A DNA stretch of 64,000 bases from assembly GCA_937959395.1 (NCBI GenBank), contig CALGLR010000023.1, forward strand, positions 40,281-104,280, given 5' to 3'. The translations under genes and the position numbers were made by a program. The DNA comes from an uncultured Flavobacteriaceae bacterium. GTDB taxonomy: Bacteria > Bacteroidota > Bacteroidia > Flavobacteriales > Flavobacteriaceae. The notes below the pieces were generated by a model. That model did not search any database. It worked only from the letters and a program-made list of their open reading frames with translations, and had not been told where the DNA came from. Every line of letters begins with the position of its first letter. The stretch's first letter is position 1. Below, piece by piece: positions 19,680 through 28,993 of the stretch.

Positions 19680-20351
19680 ATGCTTAAAAAAGCATACCCA
19701 TACCGTTTCGAACTTTTTTTATTTAGTCAGGTTGCTATTCTTTTTGGGTCTTTAATTATTCCTCCAGTAATTTTTGAAACCATTATTTCTCCAATTTTAT
19801 TTTTGGTGAATCAGTTGGCAGGTATTGTCCTTATTTCTAAAAAGAAAAAGTTAATGTGGTTTTTTGTATTGCTTCTAGTCGTCTCTGGAATTGTCTTTGG
19901 AGCTGAGTTATTGGATGATTCTAAACACAGGTCGCTAGCGTTACTTAATATGGGAATTTCATTCTTGTTCTATTCTATAGTAACATTTGAGATCGTACAG
20001 CAAGTATGGCAAAGTAAGATTGTAAATAAGAACGTTATTTTTGGATTAATAAGTGGGTATATTTCCTTAGGACTCATTAGTTTTTTCATTTGCCTTAGCA
20101 TCGAGATGGTTTTTCCTGGTTCTTTTAAAGGGTTGGGAGTTACTATAGAAACCCCTAAGCTATTTACAGAGCGCTTAATGTATTACAGTTACATTACGTT
20201 AATGACCATTGGTTATGGAGAAATTGTACCTATTACGTCCTTGTCACAGAAAGCGGCCATACTTATTGGTTTGATGGGCCAATTTTATTTAGTAGTTTTA
20301 ACTGCTATCGTTGTAGGTAAATACGTAAGTAATGCTAAATTAAGAGCGTAA
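19680..20351 (+). CDS. Two-TM-type potassium channel family protein
   Basis: This 223-aa membrane protein has six hydrophobic segments, the last two flanking a pore loop. SYITLMTIGYGEIVPIT (about residues 175-191) is a K+ selectivity filter: T-I-G-Y-G-E in place of the usual T-V-G-Y-G-D. There is no cytosolic RCK/TrkA-N domain, and the protein ends 20 residues after the last helix. It is tucked between the efflux lipoprotein and the histidine kinase, an unusual place for an ion channel. This suggests that membrane potential or K+ flow is part of the same response. Confidence 0.8.
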   Translation: MLKKAYPYRFELFLFSQVAILFGSLIIPPVIFETIISPILFLVNQLAGIVLISKKKKLMWFFVLLLVVSGIVFGAELLDDSKHRSLALLNMGISFLFYSIVTFEIVQQVWQSKIVNKNVIFGLISGYISLGLISFFICLSIEMVFPGSFKGLGVTIETPKLFTERLMYYSYITLMTIGYGEIVPITSLSQKAAILIGLMGQFYLVVLTAIVVGKYVSNAKLRA

Positions 20352-20375
20352 TTTAATTAATAGAACTAAACAAGA

Positions 20376-21401
20376 TTGGAGCATTTAAAAATTAAAAATG
20401 GGATACTTTTATTGGTGTCCTCAGGTATTTCTTTTCTAATTAATACAAATAGATTTCTATCTATAGTTTATCCTAAGTTAGCCTATTTTGATGATGTAGA
20501 AGGCGATTCTATTACCGTTTTTATATTTCGATTAGTGGTGTTTACAATCTATTGTTGGTCGATTTTACATCTAATCGTGGGAAGTCCATATCGTTTTCTT
20601 TCTCAATTTAATAGAGCGATTAGATTTTTTATTTTCATTTTCATTATTACAATAGCTGCTAAGTTGTTTTACCACTTATTTTTGTGGGCACACGGTTTAC
20701 TGTTATTTGAAATTATTGAACCAGAACTATCGGGGATAACTTATGTATGGGTGGTTATGGGAATTATCTCTGTGCTTATAGGTTGGTTGTTGCAATTTCA
20801 ACAAAAACAGAAAATAAGTGCCATAGAAAAAGAGCGATTGATTCGAGCAAATATTCAAAGTGAATTATTGGCACTCAATAACCAAATCAATCCACATTTT
20901 TTATTCAATTCTTTGAATACTCTTAAATATATTATTCAGGAAAATGTAAACGATTCCATAAATTTTGTAGATGAATTAGCTTCTTTATATCGCTATATTC
21001 TTCAAAGCAGTGATAAAGGGCTGGTTACTTTACAAGAAGAATTAGAGTTTTTAAATACTTATGTTTATTTGATAAAAGCACGATTTGAGAACAATTTTAT
21101 TATAAATATTGACCTAAAATGCCCTGCAGAAACGACGATGATTCCAATATTATCATTGCAATTACTTATAGAGAACGTGATTAAGCACAATGAAATTTCA
21201 GAAGAAAACCCATTAATTGTAAGCATCTATGATACTAAGGATGCCATTATTGTAGAAAATAAGATACAACTTAAGGTAGGATTTACGCAAAGTACTAATA
21301 AAGGACTTAACAATCTTTCTAGGCGTTATCAATTATTGAAAAAGAAAGACATCATGATTGAAAAAAACAATAATTTTAAAGTAAGCCTTCCATTAAATTG
21401 A
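20376..21401 (+). CDS. LytS/YehU-type sensor histidine kinase
   Basis: This 341-aa protein has four TM segments (about 8-25, 48-66, 84-105 and 122-141) and a His_kinase (LytS-type) domain. The phospho-acceptor is His174 in NNQINPHFLFNSLNTLKY. The ATP-binding part has LLIENVIKHNEIS (N box) and a C-terminal glycine segment, STNKGLNNLSRRYQLL. The start is TTG 20376; no ATG lies nearby in frame. It forms a pair with the LytTR regulator 100 bp downstream. Position at the end of the efflux operon suggests that it controls the pump. Confidence 0.88.
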   Translation: MEHLKIKNGILLLVSSGISFLINTNRFLSIVYPKLAYFDDVEGDSITVFIFRLVVFTIYCWSILHLIVGSPYRFLSQFNRAIRFFIFIFIITIAAKLFYHLFLWAHGLLLFEIIEPELSGITYVWVVMGIISVLIGWLLQFQQKQKISAIEKERLIRANIQSELLALNNQINPHFLFNSLNTLKYIIQENVNDSINFVDELASLYRYILQSSDKGLVTLQEELEFLNTYVYLIKARFENNFIINIDLKCPAETTMIPILSLQLLIENVIKHNEISEENPLIVSIYDTKDAIIVENKIQLKVGFTQSTNKGLNNLSRRYQLLKKKDIMIEKNNNFKVSLPLN

Positions 21402-21501
21402 TATAAGCTTTATTCATAATTACACATAAATATAATATTGGTTTTAAGTATCATATCTGTATATTTTCATTATTTTTAACTATCCTTTAAATAAAATCAT
21501 T

Positions 21502-22269
21502 TTGCGTGTTATAATTATAGAAGACGAAATTGTGGCTACTAAGTACCTATCTAAGATTTTAAATAAGATGGATCAGGAGGTAGAGGTGGTAAAAACTCTT
21601 GATAGTGTAAAGTCTTCTATTAAATATCTTAAAAAATACAAGGGCTTTGAGCTTATTTTTGCAGATGTACAATTGGGAGATGGTATTTGCTTTGAAATAT
21701 TTAAAGAAGTTGCTATATCTGTTCCTGTTGTTTTTACAACTGCTTATGACGAATATGCTATAAAAGCATTTAAGTTGAATAGTATTGATTATATTCTTAA
21801 GCCCTTAAAGCAAGAGGATATTGAGTTTGCTATTGAGAAATATAAACAGGGTAAAATGAATTCTCAGAGTGCCTTAGACCAAATTACTTCTCTTATAAAG
21901 GTTCCTGAATCTAAACCTCTAAGGTGTATTAACACACTTTTGATACAAAGTAGAAGTGGCCTTGTCCCTGTTAAAGTGAATAAATTTTCGTTTTTCTATT
22001 TAGAATCAAATATTGTTAGAGGTGTTACCGCTTCAAATAAAAGCTATGTTATTGATAAAACAATTAGCGAATTAGAAGAAGGATTAAGCCCTGAGCTGTT
22101 TTATAGAGCTAATCGACAATTATTAGTGCACCATGATGCTGTAGACAGAGTCTATCATTATTATCATGGAAAACTTCGTATTTCGGTAGAACCTAATTTC
22201 GATGATACTATTATTATTAGTAAAGCCAAATCAAAAGACTTCAAAAACTGGCTAACTTCGTCATATTAG
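21502..22269 (+). CDS. LytTR-family response regulator
   Basis: This 255-aa regulator has a receiver domain (1-120; phospho-acceptor Asp55 in LIFADVQLGDG, Lys in SIDYILKPLK) and a C-terminal LytTR DNA-binding domain from about 150 (NTLLIQSRSGLVPVKVNKFSFFYLESNIVRG..., LFYRANRQLLVHHDAVDRVY). The start is TTG 21502 (M-R-V-I-I-I-E-D-E-I). It is the partner of the LytS-type kinase upstream. Direct target sites could not be picked out with confidence. Confidence 0.9.
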   Translation: MRVIIIEDEIVATKYLSKILNKMDQEVEVVKTLDSVKSSIKYLKKYKGFELIFADVQLGDGICFEIFKEVAISVPVVFTTAYDEYAIKAFKLNSIDYILKPLKQEDIEFAIEKYKQGKMNSQSALDQITSLIKVPESKPLRCINTLLIQSRSGLVPVKVNKFSFFYLESNIVRGVTASNKSYVIDKTISELEEGLSPELFYRANRQLLVHHDAVDRVYHYYHGKLRISVEPNFDDTIIISKAKSKDFKNWLTSSY

Positions 22270-22394
22270 TTAAAAAACCGTTTCAAACTAGCATAAAGGC
22301 ACTTCACTTTATGATATCGTCACTTCAATAAGGTTTTTTTTTAATCCAAACGAACGTACTATAATTTTAAAGAGGAAATTAAATTTTCTATCCC

Positions 22395-22463
22395 TTTTAA
22401 TTAATCAATTAATGCGTTATAAAATTAGCTAAGAGTAGGTTTAGGTTTTTAATTAATCAATTA
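22395..22463. repeat. 17-bp direct repeat pair upstream of the AraC gene
   Basis: TTTTAATTAATCAATTA occurs exactly at 22395-22411 and 22447-22463. The copies are 52 bp apart start to start, about five helical turns, and the second ends 42 bp before the AraC-family ATG. Same-face spacing and position fit a regulator binding site, perhaps autoregulation. Low complexity is a caution. Confidence 0.5.
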
Positions 22464-22505
22464 TTAGCGAATTCCATCTGACCATTAATAAAATCGTTAT
22501 GACAA

Positions 22506-23534
22506 ATGAAACAGGATTTTTTTGTTTATCGGGTGTCCTTTTTACGTCCATTACTTAATTCATTAAAAAATAACAAAGTCAATCTTACTGCATTAATTCG
22601 AAGATGCGAAATTCGTTACTTTGACCTTACATTTGATAATAATTGTATCCCTTCTTTTGTGGTATATGAGTTTCTGCACGAGTTAAAAAAAAATATAGAT
22701 CTTAAACTTTTATTTGAATCGACTTGTTATAACAAAGGATTTTATTATCAAAGCGACTTTGGCAATTATATACGAAATTGTCCAAATTTAAAAAAAGCAT
22801 TGATGGACTTCACAGTTCTTAGTAAAATACGACAAACTAATTTGAGAAGTACTTTGAAAGTTGGGGGTGCGAATTCAACATTTACTTTTGAATTTATAGA
22901 TAGAGCTTATATTGGGAAAAAAATAGCTGAGTTAACTACCTTAACTCAACTTTTGAATGTTTTTGAACGTTACTGTGAAATAGTTTTGAGTAGTCTCATT
23001 CTTTATGTTCCAGAAGAAAATATAGGTATTGTATCTGGAGTAGTAAGTAGAACGATTACTGTAATTGGGCATAGCGATTCTGTGTATCGTTTAGTTTTCT
23101 CTAATTCGTTACTTGTCGCGAGTAGCAAAATAGATTCGACTTTTACAGAGAACAAAAAGCTTAATTTTAAGTTAACGGACACAGTCACCATTGTAACAAA
23201 AGTAGTAGAAAGTTATGAATCTGGATATTTGCCCTCATTACAGGAGTTATCAAAGCATTTTAATATTTCAAGAAGTACGATGCGAAGAGTATTATTGACA
23301 GAGAAAACCCAATTTTCAAAAATCTTAGAAGACGTTCTTTTTATGAAGGCAGTCAGGCTACTTTCGGCATCCAATATGAATATCATTTTGATAAGCGAAT
23401 ATTTAGGATACAGTGAAAGTGCAAACTTTATTCGTTCATTCAAGAAATGGACAGGAATAACACCTGGAGAATATCGTGAAAGTAAGGTTTCAATACTTGA
23501 AACAAGTTATGAGAATTCGCTAATTACAGGCTAA
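22506..23534 (+). CDS. AraC-family transcriptional regulator
   Basis: This 342-aa protein has a C-terminal AraC-type double helix-turn-helix, residues about 235-330. It is visible as LQELSKHFNISRSTMRRVLLTEKTQFSKIL, then LISEYLGYSESANFIRSFKKWTGITPGEYRES. The N-terminal 220 residues resemble the OruR/ArgR-like arabinose-binding-type domain of longer AraC members. It stands alone. Its end lies 12 bp from the convergent Omp85-like gene. Confidence 0.9.
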   Translation: MKQDFFVYRVSFLRPLLNSLKNNKVNLTALIRRCEIRYFDLTFDNNCIPSFVVYEFLHELKKNIDLKLLFESTCYNKGFYYQSDFGNYIRNCPNLKKALMDFTVLSKIRQTNLRSTLKVGGANSTFTFEFIDRAYIGKKIAELTTLTQLLNVFERYCEIVLSSLILYVPEENIGIVSGVVSRTITVIGHSDSVYRLVFSNSLLVASSKIDSTFTENKKLNFKLTDTVTIVTKVVESYESGYLPSLQELSKHFNISRSTMRRVLLTEKTQFSKILEDVLFMKAVRLLSASNMNIILISEYLGYSESANFIRSFKKWTGITPGEYRESKVSILETSYENSLITG

Positions 23535-23546
23535 AAAGTGCTAACA

Positions 23547-24662
23547 TCAAAACGCTTCGTTAATTCCAAAATAAAAGCCATTATTGCCATCAATTCCAGA
23601 ACCAATATCTAAACGTAACCAAGTGTCTTTATCTTTAAATATTTTGTAGCGCACTCCTGCACCTAAACTTGGCTTGATGTTGTTGATGCTAAAGAAATCT
23701 GCAGGTTCTTCAGCGACTTCTCCAGCTAATGCAAAAGCAGCCATAGTCCATCTGGGTTTAAAACGCCAACGGTATTCCGTCTGCGTCACGTACATCTGTT
23801 TATCAATAAAACGACCAAAAAAGTAACCTCTAGCTCGAGAGCCACCACCATAACTTGCTAAAGCTTGAAACGGAATGTCACCAAAATTACTTTCAGAATA
23901 TAATTGAAAGGCTAATAAACTGTTTTTGCCAATAGGTAAGTATTCTCTTAGGTCTAGAATGAACTTGTTAAAGCCTTGTGTCGCTCCAAAAATCTCACTT
24001 GAAAATTGTGCTTTAGCTTGGTAGTAAAAGCCCTTATTTGGAGAACCAATATTATCCCGTGTATCATAATTAAAAAGAGCTCCCAATCCAGCGACAACGG
24101 TTCGCTTATTGCCAATAATGTTTTGAGTATCCAAAATACCACCGTCTTCTATTTCTTTAATTTCATGATTTTTAAATATAAACTGAAAACCAAAACTTAA
24201 GTCAGGAGGTAAACGCTTCATAAATGAAATATTTAAGGCGTGTGTTGTTTGATTGTAAGTTTCTTCGTTACTATCTGGCGTATTATTTCCAATACCCCAA
24301 AAAGAGTTTGGGTAGATTTCTAACAAATAATGAGCATCTATAAAATAGTTGCCTTCGCCTAAATAAATTTGCGGTGTCACTTCAAAAATAAGTTGTTTGT
24401 TTAATGTGTAAATACCACTAAATAAAATATTTGATAATCTGTTTTTGAACGTGTTTTCTTTTTTTAAGAAGAATAGTTGTCCGCCGCCGCCAAACCCAAA
24501 GCCTGTTTCGGGTGTGAAAAATGCAATTGGAATGGCAATAAGTTGGTAATCTTTGGTACTAGAAATAGTATCAGTTTTAATGACATTATTTTCATCTTTT
24601 CTTTGACTAAAAGAAGAAAAAGTAATGAGAAATAAACAATTGTACAAAAATATTTTTTTCAT
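23547..24662 (-). CDS. Omp85/BamA-type outer-membrane protein (barrel only)
   Basis: This 371-aa exported protein has a signal peptide (MKKIFLYNCLFLITFSSFSQ). It lacks POTRA repeats and looks like the C-terminal surface-antigen barrel of the Omp85 superfamily. GFGFGGGGQLFFLKKEN, a YDTRDNIGSPNKGFYYQAKAQFS strand pair and YGGGSRARGYFFGRFIDKQMYVTQTEYRWRF are present, the last carrying the R-G-Y/F loop motif. The start directly abuts the stop of the upstream barrel gene. With the protease further upstream, it forms an envelope operon. Confidence 0.82.
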   Translation of the reverse strand: MKKIFLYNCLFLITFSSFSQRKDENNVIKTDTISSTKDYQLIAIPIAFFTPETGFGFGGGGQLFFLKKENTFKNRLSNILFSGIYTLNKQLIFEVTPQIYLGEGNYFIDAHYLLEIYPNSFWGIGNNTPDSNEETYNQTTHALNISFMKRLPPDLSFGFQFIFKNHEIKEIEDGGILDTQNIIGNKRTVVAGLGALFNYDTRDNIGSPNKGFYYQAKAQFSSEIFGATQGFNKFILDLREYLPIGKNSLLAFQLYSESNFGDIPFQALASYGGGSRARGYFFGRFIDKQMYVTQTEYRWRFKPRWTMAAFALAGEVAEEPADFFSINNIKPSLGAGVRYKIFKDKDTWLRLDIGSGIDGNNGFYFGINEAF

Positions 24663-25322
24663 CTAAAAAAAGAAATCATCAAGAATAACATTAAACCCAA
24701 AAGAAAACGAAACATCATTTGAGTTAATACTTGAGTTAGTAATAGTTTGACTTGGCAAAGATTCTTGTTCAACACTAACCCAAAATAAGTTCACATTTAA
24801 ACCTAAATCAAAAGCAACAAAATCATTAACAGCATAGGAGTAACCCACTCCAAGAATGACACCTATGCCACCACCTTCCCCATTTTCTTGAATGGATTGT
24901 ATGGTCGTTTTATCTAGATACCTCACATAACCTGAAGCAGCAGTTGCAAAAAGAGAACCTGTACGATTATCATTTAAATAGTAATTAATAAACGGGCCAA
25001 TGAAAAATGTTTCAGTAGTTCTTTCTACACTTCCGCTAGTACTATTTTTATTAGCTAGAAATTTACCGCCTAAAAGAAATCGATTTTTAACAAACCGACC
25101 TGTTTCTATATTAATACCGTAATTATTTGAGGTACTTTTAAAACTAGCATTTTTTACTTCGGTTGTGGTTGAACTAATGGTTCCAGATAATCCGGTAAGC
25201 CATCTTCCTTTGCGAAAAGGAGTTGTTATAGAATCATTTTTTGAATCCTGGCAGTAAATGGTACTAGTAAATAGAACCCCAATAAGCAGAATTACTATTT
25301 TAATACGATGAGTGTACTTCAT
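24663..25322 (-). CDS. Outer-membrane beta-barrel protein, unknown function
   Basis: This 219-aa protein has a signal peptide (HRIKIVILLIGVLFTSTIYCQ) and eight or so predicted amphipathic strands of the small OmpA/OmpX-like barrel type (SGTISSTTTEVKNASFKS, FLLGGKFLANKNS, FFIGPFINYYL, GVGYSYAVNDFVAFDLGLNVNLFW, last strand FGFNVILDDFFF). It is translationally adjacent to the Omp85-like gene downstream and 27 bp after the protease stop. Confidence 0.7.
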   Translation of the reverse strand: MKYTHRIKIVILLIGVLFTSTIYCQDSKNDSITTPFRKGRWLTGLSGTISSTTTEVKNASFKSTSNNYGINIETGRFVKNRFLLGGKFLANKNSTSGSVERTTETFFIGPFINYYLNDNRTGSLFATAASGYVRYLDKTTIQSIQENGEGGGIGVILGVGYSYAVNDFVAFDLGLNVNLFWVSVEQESLPSQTITNSSINSNDVSFSFGFNVILDDFFF

Positions 25323-25349
25323 TTATGGGTGTTTGTTTATAATACTAGA

Positions 25350-26360
25350 TTATCGTTTAAGCTTAAGGATTCTACCATCACGTAGTATTTTTATTTCAAA
25401 TGGGTCGTTCGGTTTTAAATGCTTGCCTAATGCTACTAACTTTAATAATGACGAATCTGTAAGTTCAAAATCGATGCCATTAAAAGCTAATATGATATCG
25501 CCACCAATAATCAGTTTTTGGGTATCAATAACCACTTCAGTATCACCTCCTTTTAACCCCATTTTGTGCAAAATAGAACCTGAAACCACATGTTGAACCA
25601 GCAATCCATATTCTTGAGGGACATTGAAAATTCTTTTTGTTTTTCCAGTTAATGGGTAGCCATCGAAACCTAACCAAGGTGTTCGACTATTTAGCATTAG
25701 ATTTTTTGTAATATTAGAAGTAGCAGCAAACCCAATACCCTCGAAACCGCCAGATTTTGTTAAAATATTACTTACTACGCCAATAACTTCTCCTTTCATA
25801 TTAAATATAGGACCTCCAGAATTACCTGTATTAATAGCGGCATCGGTTTGAATAAATTCTGCTTGAGTAAAAGGGTTATTACCTCCTTTCTTTTTTACTA
25901 TACCACTCACATAGCCTGATGAAAGAGAATGACCGTAACCAAAAGGAGCTCCAACAATAAAAATTTGCTCGCCAATTTTTACCAAATCAGAATCTCCGAA
26001 GGAAACTGGAACTACATTTTTTTTTGGTGCATCCAATTTTATGAGCGCGACATCTGCAGTTTTGAAAGTGGTAATCACTTTAGCTGTAATAGTTTCACCA
26101 TCTAGAAAGCGAACTTTTAAATGTTCCGCAGCATCCACAACATGAGAAGCTGTAATAATTTCAGTATCCGAAACCATAAATCCAGACCCTAAACTTCCAG
26201 TTTTAACCATTTTTGTTATTCCAGAGCTTGATTCTAATTTTGATTCTTGGGTGAGTATAACTACAACGGCAGGGTTTACCTTTTCATATAGTGCAGAGAG
26301 GTCTTGTGAGTAAATATTTAGACCGAAAAGACAAATAATTAGTATTATAATAGACTTCAT
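25350..26360 (-). CDS. Trypsin-like serine protease with C-terminal PDZ (HtrA-like)
   Basis: This 336-aa exported protease has a signal peptide (MKSIIILIICLFGLNIYS). The catalytic triad reads His73 (TASHVVDAA), Asp103 (TADVALIKLD) and Ser181 (NTGNSGGPIFN). A PDZ-like domain occupies about 230-335 (EYGLLVQHVVSGSILHKMGLKGGD). It is shorter than DegP, with one PDZ instead of two. It probably acts in periplasmic protein quality control together with the two barrel proteins of the operon. A copy of the recurrent 19-bp element lies 64 bp upstream. Confidence 0.9.
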   Translation of the reverse strand: MKSIIILIICLFGLNIYSQDLSALYEKVNPAVVVILTQESKLESSSGITKMVKTGSLGSGFMVSDTEIITASHVVDAAEHLKVRFLDGETITAKVITTFKTADVALIKLDAPKKNVVPVSFGDSDLVKIGEQIFIVGAPFGYGHSLSSGYVSGIVKKKGGNNPFTQAEFIQTDAAINTGNSGGPIFNMKGEVIGVVSNILTKSGGFEGIGFAATSNITKNLMLNSRTPWLGFDGYPLTGKTKRIFNVPQEYGLLVQHVVSGSILHKMGLKGGDTEVVIDTQKLIIGGDIILAFNGIDFELTDSSLLKLVALGKHLKPNDPFEIKILRDGRILKLKR

Positions 26361-26423
26361 GGGAAGTATGATTTTATAACAATTTAGTTCGGTTTAAAAT
26401 TATGCTTCTATTGAAATATTCTC

Positions 26424-26442
26424 ATTATCAATTAGGTTCAAC
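26424..26442 (-). promoter_or_regulatory. Recurrent 19-bp upstream element, protease gene
   Basis: ATTATCAATTAGGTTCAAC lies 64 bp before the protease start and differs at two positions from the copy before the TerB-like gene. A weaker copy (ATTATCAATTAAGGTCAAG, 28433-28451) precedes the CPBP gene. Confidence 0.35.
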
Positions 26443-26624
26443 ATAATCTAAAACTGAGGATTGAAGAAATTGATCAATTGGAGCAAATTGATAGTTATTT
26501 TATAATTAGATATGATCATTTTTGTTAATATCTGATTTTGTAATACCAGATGTTGCACATTTATCTTTTTAAGTATTAACAATTACTGTATTGGGATACT
26601 ATATTAACCATACATCAATAAAAA

Positions 26625-27071
26625 ATGAAAAAAATTGACTCAAGAGTTTTAAGTATTGTAGAGAAAATAGAAAAAGTAATTATTATTGTTTTGTTGTTTT
26701 CATTACTGCTTGTTGTAGTTTATACAGCCATTGTTTTTCTTGGTTTACTGTTTACAGGAATATTAGGAGGTATAGAAAACTCGTTTACGAATGATAATAA
26801 TATTTTGACACATCTTCATTCTGTATTTGGAGGTTTTTTATCAGTTCTTATAGGTATAGAACTACTGCATACTATTAAAATGTATTTAAAGGAGGATGTT
26901 GTTCATGTTGAAATCGTTTTATTAGTGGCTTTAATTGGAGTGTCTAGACATGTTATAGATTTAGATATAGTGCATTTAAAACCAATGACACTTTTTGGAA
27001 TTAGTTCATTAATAATTGTGCTTTCTGGTGGGTATTTTTTAATAAAAAAAGGAATGAGACAGAGGAAATGA
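26625..27071 (+). CDS. PsiE-family membrane protein
   Basis: This 148-aa inner-membrane protein has four TM helices. The middle motif LHSVFGGFLSVLIGIELLHTIKMYL and the loop LIGVSRHVIDLDIVHLKPMTLFGISSLIIVLSGGYF match the phosphate-starvation-inducible PsiE family. The biochemical role is unknown. It lies 45 bp before the YcxB-like gene on the same strand. Confidence 0.8.
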   Translation: MKKIDSRVLSIVEKIEKVIIIVLLFSLLLVVVYTAIVFLGLLFTGILGGIENSFTNDNNILTHLHSVFGGFLSVLIGIELLHTIKMYLKEDVVHVEIVLLVALIGVSRHVIDLDIVHLKPMTLFGISSLIIVLSGGYFLIKKGMRQRK

Positions 27072-27116
27072 TTGGTGTCGTTTTTTTAAGGTTTCAAAAA
27101 ATAAAAAGAAAATATC

Positions 27117-27641
27117 ATGAAAATAGAAATAAATTTTGATCCTACTCTTTTTAAAAGAGAATACATGTTAAACTTTGATATGTTATGGAAAATCAAAAAT
27201 CAATTCAATTTCATTGTAATTTTTTGGGGAATAATATCGATTGTTTTGGGCTGGGCAGTTTTATCAGGAGGAAGTGAAATGGGGTATTTAATAATTGCTT
27301 TGTCTTTTATTATAATTATAGTAGCACTGGTTCTAGTTATAAAAAACAGGAGATTGAAGTCGCGATACTTATTAGGTATTCAGAAAGAATTATCAAGATT
27401 TGCTAACAGCAATGATAAAAGAATTTTATTTGAATTTTCAGACGATTATTTTCGATATAAAGACTACCGAATGGATGTAAAATATGCTTTTAAAGAAATG
27501 CAGGGGTTTCGTTTGGTAAAGGATTGTATACTAATAGATGTTTCAAGAGAGCGTTACATTACTTTTGCTCTGGATAAAAAACAATTAGATGTTACCACTC
27601 AAAATGAACTCATTGATTTGCTTAAAAGGGTTTTTAGGTAG
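27117..27641 (+). CDS. YcxB-like membrane protein
   Basis: This 174-aa protein has two TM helices (about 30-48 and 55-75) in an N-terminal half, followed by a cytosolic alpha/beta tail with the YcxB C-terminal pattern FSDDYFRYKDYRMDVKYAFKEMQGFRLVKDCILI. The role is unknown. The assignment is by pattern, not by a catalytic motif. Confidence 0.6.
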   Translation: MKIEINFDPTLFKREYMLNFDMLWKIKNQFNFIVIFWGIISIVLGWAVLSGGSEMGYLIIALSFIIIIVALVLVIKNRRLKSRYLLGIQKELSRFANSNDKRILFEFSDDYFRYKDYRMDVKYAFKEMQGFRLVKDCILIDVSRERYITFALDKKQLDVTTQNELIDLLKRVFR

Positions 27642-27696
27642 TAGTTGAATTATTAGTTACTATTTTAGTAAATATGGAGTATTCTAAATTATCAAA

Positions 27697-28377
27697 TTAG
27701 AGACCTAAATCCCATAGGATGTCCCAATAATATTCATTTAGACTTGTAAAAAGTATAGTAAAAGCAACAAGGTTATAAGTAGAATGTAATAAAATACATA
27801 GTACAATATTGCGATTGTATTTCAAATAGATTATTGAACAAAGAATCCCTAAACCTGTTATTGATATTTGCCCTAAAACCCCTTGCTCAGTATGCAAATA
27901 ACCAAATAAAGCACTAGATATAACTATAGAAATTAATATTCCGATTTTGTTATTAATAAGATTGTAAATTCCTTCAAATAAAAATCTTCTAAAGATAATT
28001 TCTTCTATTATTGGAGCCCAAATAATCCCATAAATAAAGAAGAGATAAGAATAAAAATCATTTAAGTATAAATCAAAAACATAAGGGTCAATTTCTTCTT
28101 GAAATAGAAAACTTAAGATTGGAATGATTATTAAGAAAAAAGAGAGGGAGGCAACTAAACCAAACCAGAAAGCTATTTTAAATTGTTTTGTAGTAAACTT
28201 CTTTATTCCTAATTGTTTAATTAGGTCTTTTCCATTGAATAAATACAAAAATAACGTTATGATTAGACTTGTAAATATGGCGATATAGCTTGGAAGTAAT
28301 ACTAAGTTGATTAGAATTATAAATAAGATAATTGTTTTATCTTGATTTGTAAATACTTTTTGAATTGTCTTTTCCAT
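27697..28377 (-). CDS. CPBP-family intramembrane glutamic endopeptidase
   Basis: This 226-aa polytopic membrane protein has the CPBP (CAAX protease/bacteriocin-processing) motifs: motif 1 IIEEIIFRRFLFEG with Glu125-Glu126 and Arg130, and motif 2 LFGYLHTEQG with His162. A last motif lies near YNLVAF. Bacterial members cleave peptides within the membrane or serve as immunity proteins. It stands alone and is the last gene before the mobile element begins. Confidence 0.88.
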   Translation of the reverse strand: MEKTIQKVFTNQDKTIILFIILINLVLLPSYIAIFTSLIITLFLYLFNGKDLIKQLGIKKFTTKQFKIAFWFGLVASLSFFLIIIPILSFLFQEEIDPYVFDLYLNDFYSYLFFIYGIIWAPIIEEIIFRRFLFEGIYNLINNKIGILISIVISSALFGYLHTEQGVLGQISITGLGILCSIIYLKYNRNIVLCILLHSTYNLVAFTILFTSLNEYYWDILWDLGL

Positions 28378-28831
28378 TTTGACAAACCTGTTAAGGAATG
28401 TCTCAAAACTATGATTCCTAATTCATTGTATCATTATCAATTAAGGTCAAGACTGAAATAATTAATTTAATTCAGCACATTACCACTTCATTCCGTTGCT
28501 CTTCATTTCGGGCAAAGAGCTTCATTCACAAAAAATCTTGAACACAATCCTCACTTTTGACTTTTCATTGCGTTAATCCTTTCCGCTAGGCTGGAATGAA
28601 ACACTTCATTCTCAAGTAAAAAGCGTGAATTACGTTCGCTTAATAGGAAAAATGTATTTGCATTTTGTTCTACTTCCTGTGTTTTTGTATTTCACAAGAG
28701 ATTTAGACTCACATCCCAAGCCATCACCGTTATACCTTTTTTTGACAGCAAAATAACAACATTCAGCTTTGACCGACAGCATAACCAGGCTCATGCTTCA
28801 CTCTTTTTATATGTCTAAACAAACCTAAATA
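28378..28831. other. Gene-free interval at the left side of the mobile element
   Basis: I see no supportable coding region in these 454 bp. It holds several copies of CTTCATT(C/T) between about 28485 and 28615 and a small inverted repeat (GCTCTT...AAGAGC, about 28499-28521). I looked for the missing part of the asparaginase gene here and for a tRNA end and found neither. The left end of the element probably lies in this interval. Confidence 0.4.
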
Positions 28832-28993
28832 TTGAACAGCACTAAGCAACAAAAAGAAGGTAACAGTGACGGCTCTATGGGAAGTAAATCTAAAATAAAT
28901 CTTATGAAATCTTACAAAATCAATAAAAAGGAAGCAGAACAAAAGTTAAAAAAACAACAAAAGGAAAACGCTCTGGATATAATAAGTAAATGA
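28832..28993 (+). CDS. Small lysine-rich protein at the element's edge
   Basis: This possible 53-aa frame starts at TTG 28832, or 38 aa from ATG 28877. The composition is extremely polar (MNSTKQQKEGNSDGS..., KEAEQKLKKQQKENALDI). No known family is recognised. It sits 61 bp before ssb on the same strand. Real status is uncertain; basic small proteins are common next to mobilisation modules. Confidence 0.35.
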   Translation: MNSTKQQKEGNSDGSMGSKSKINLMKSYKINKKEAEQKLKKQQKENALDIISK

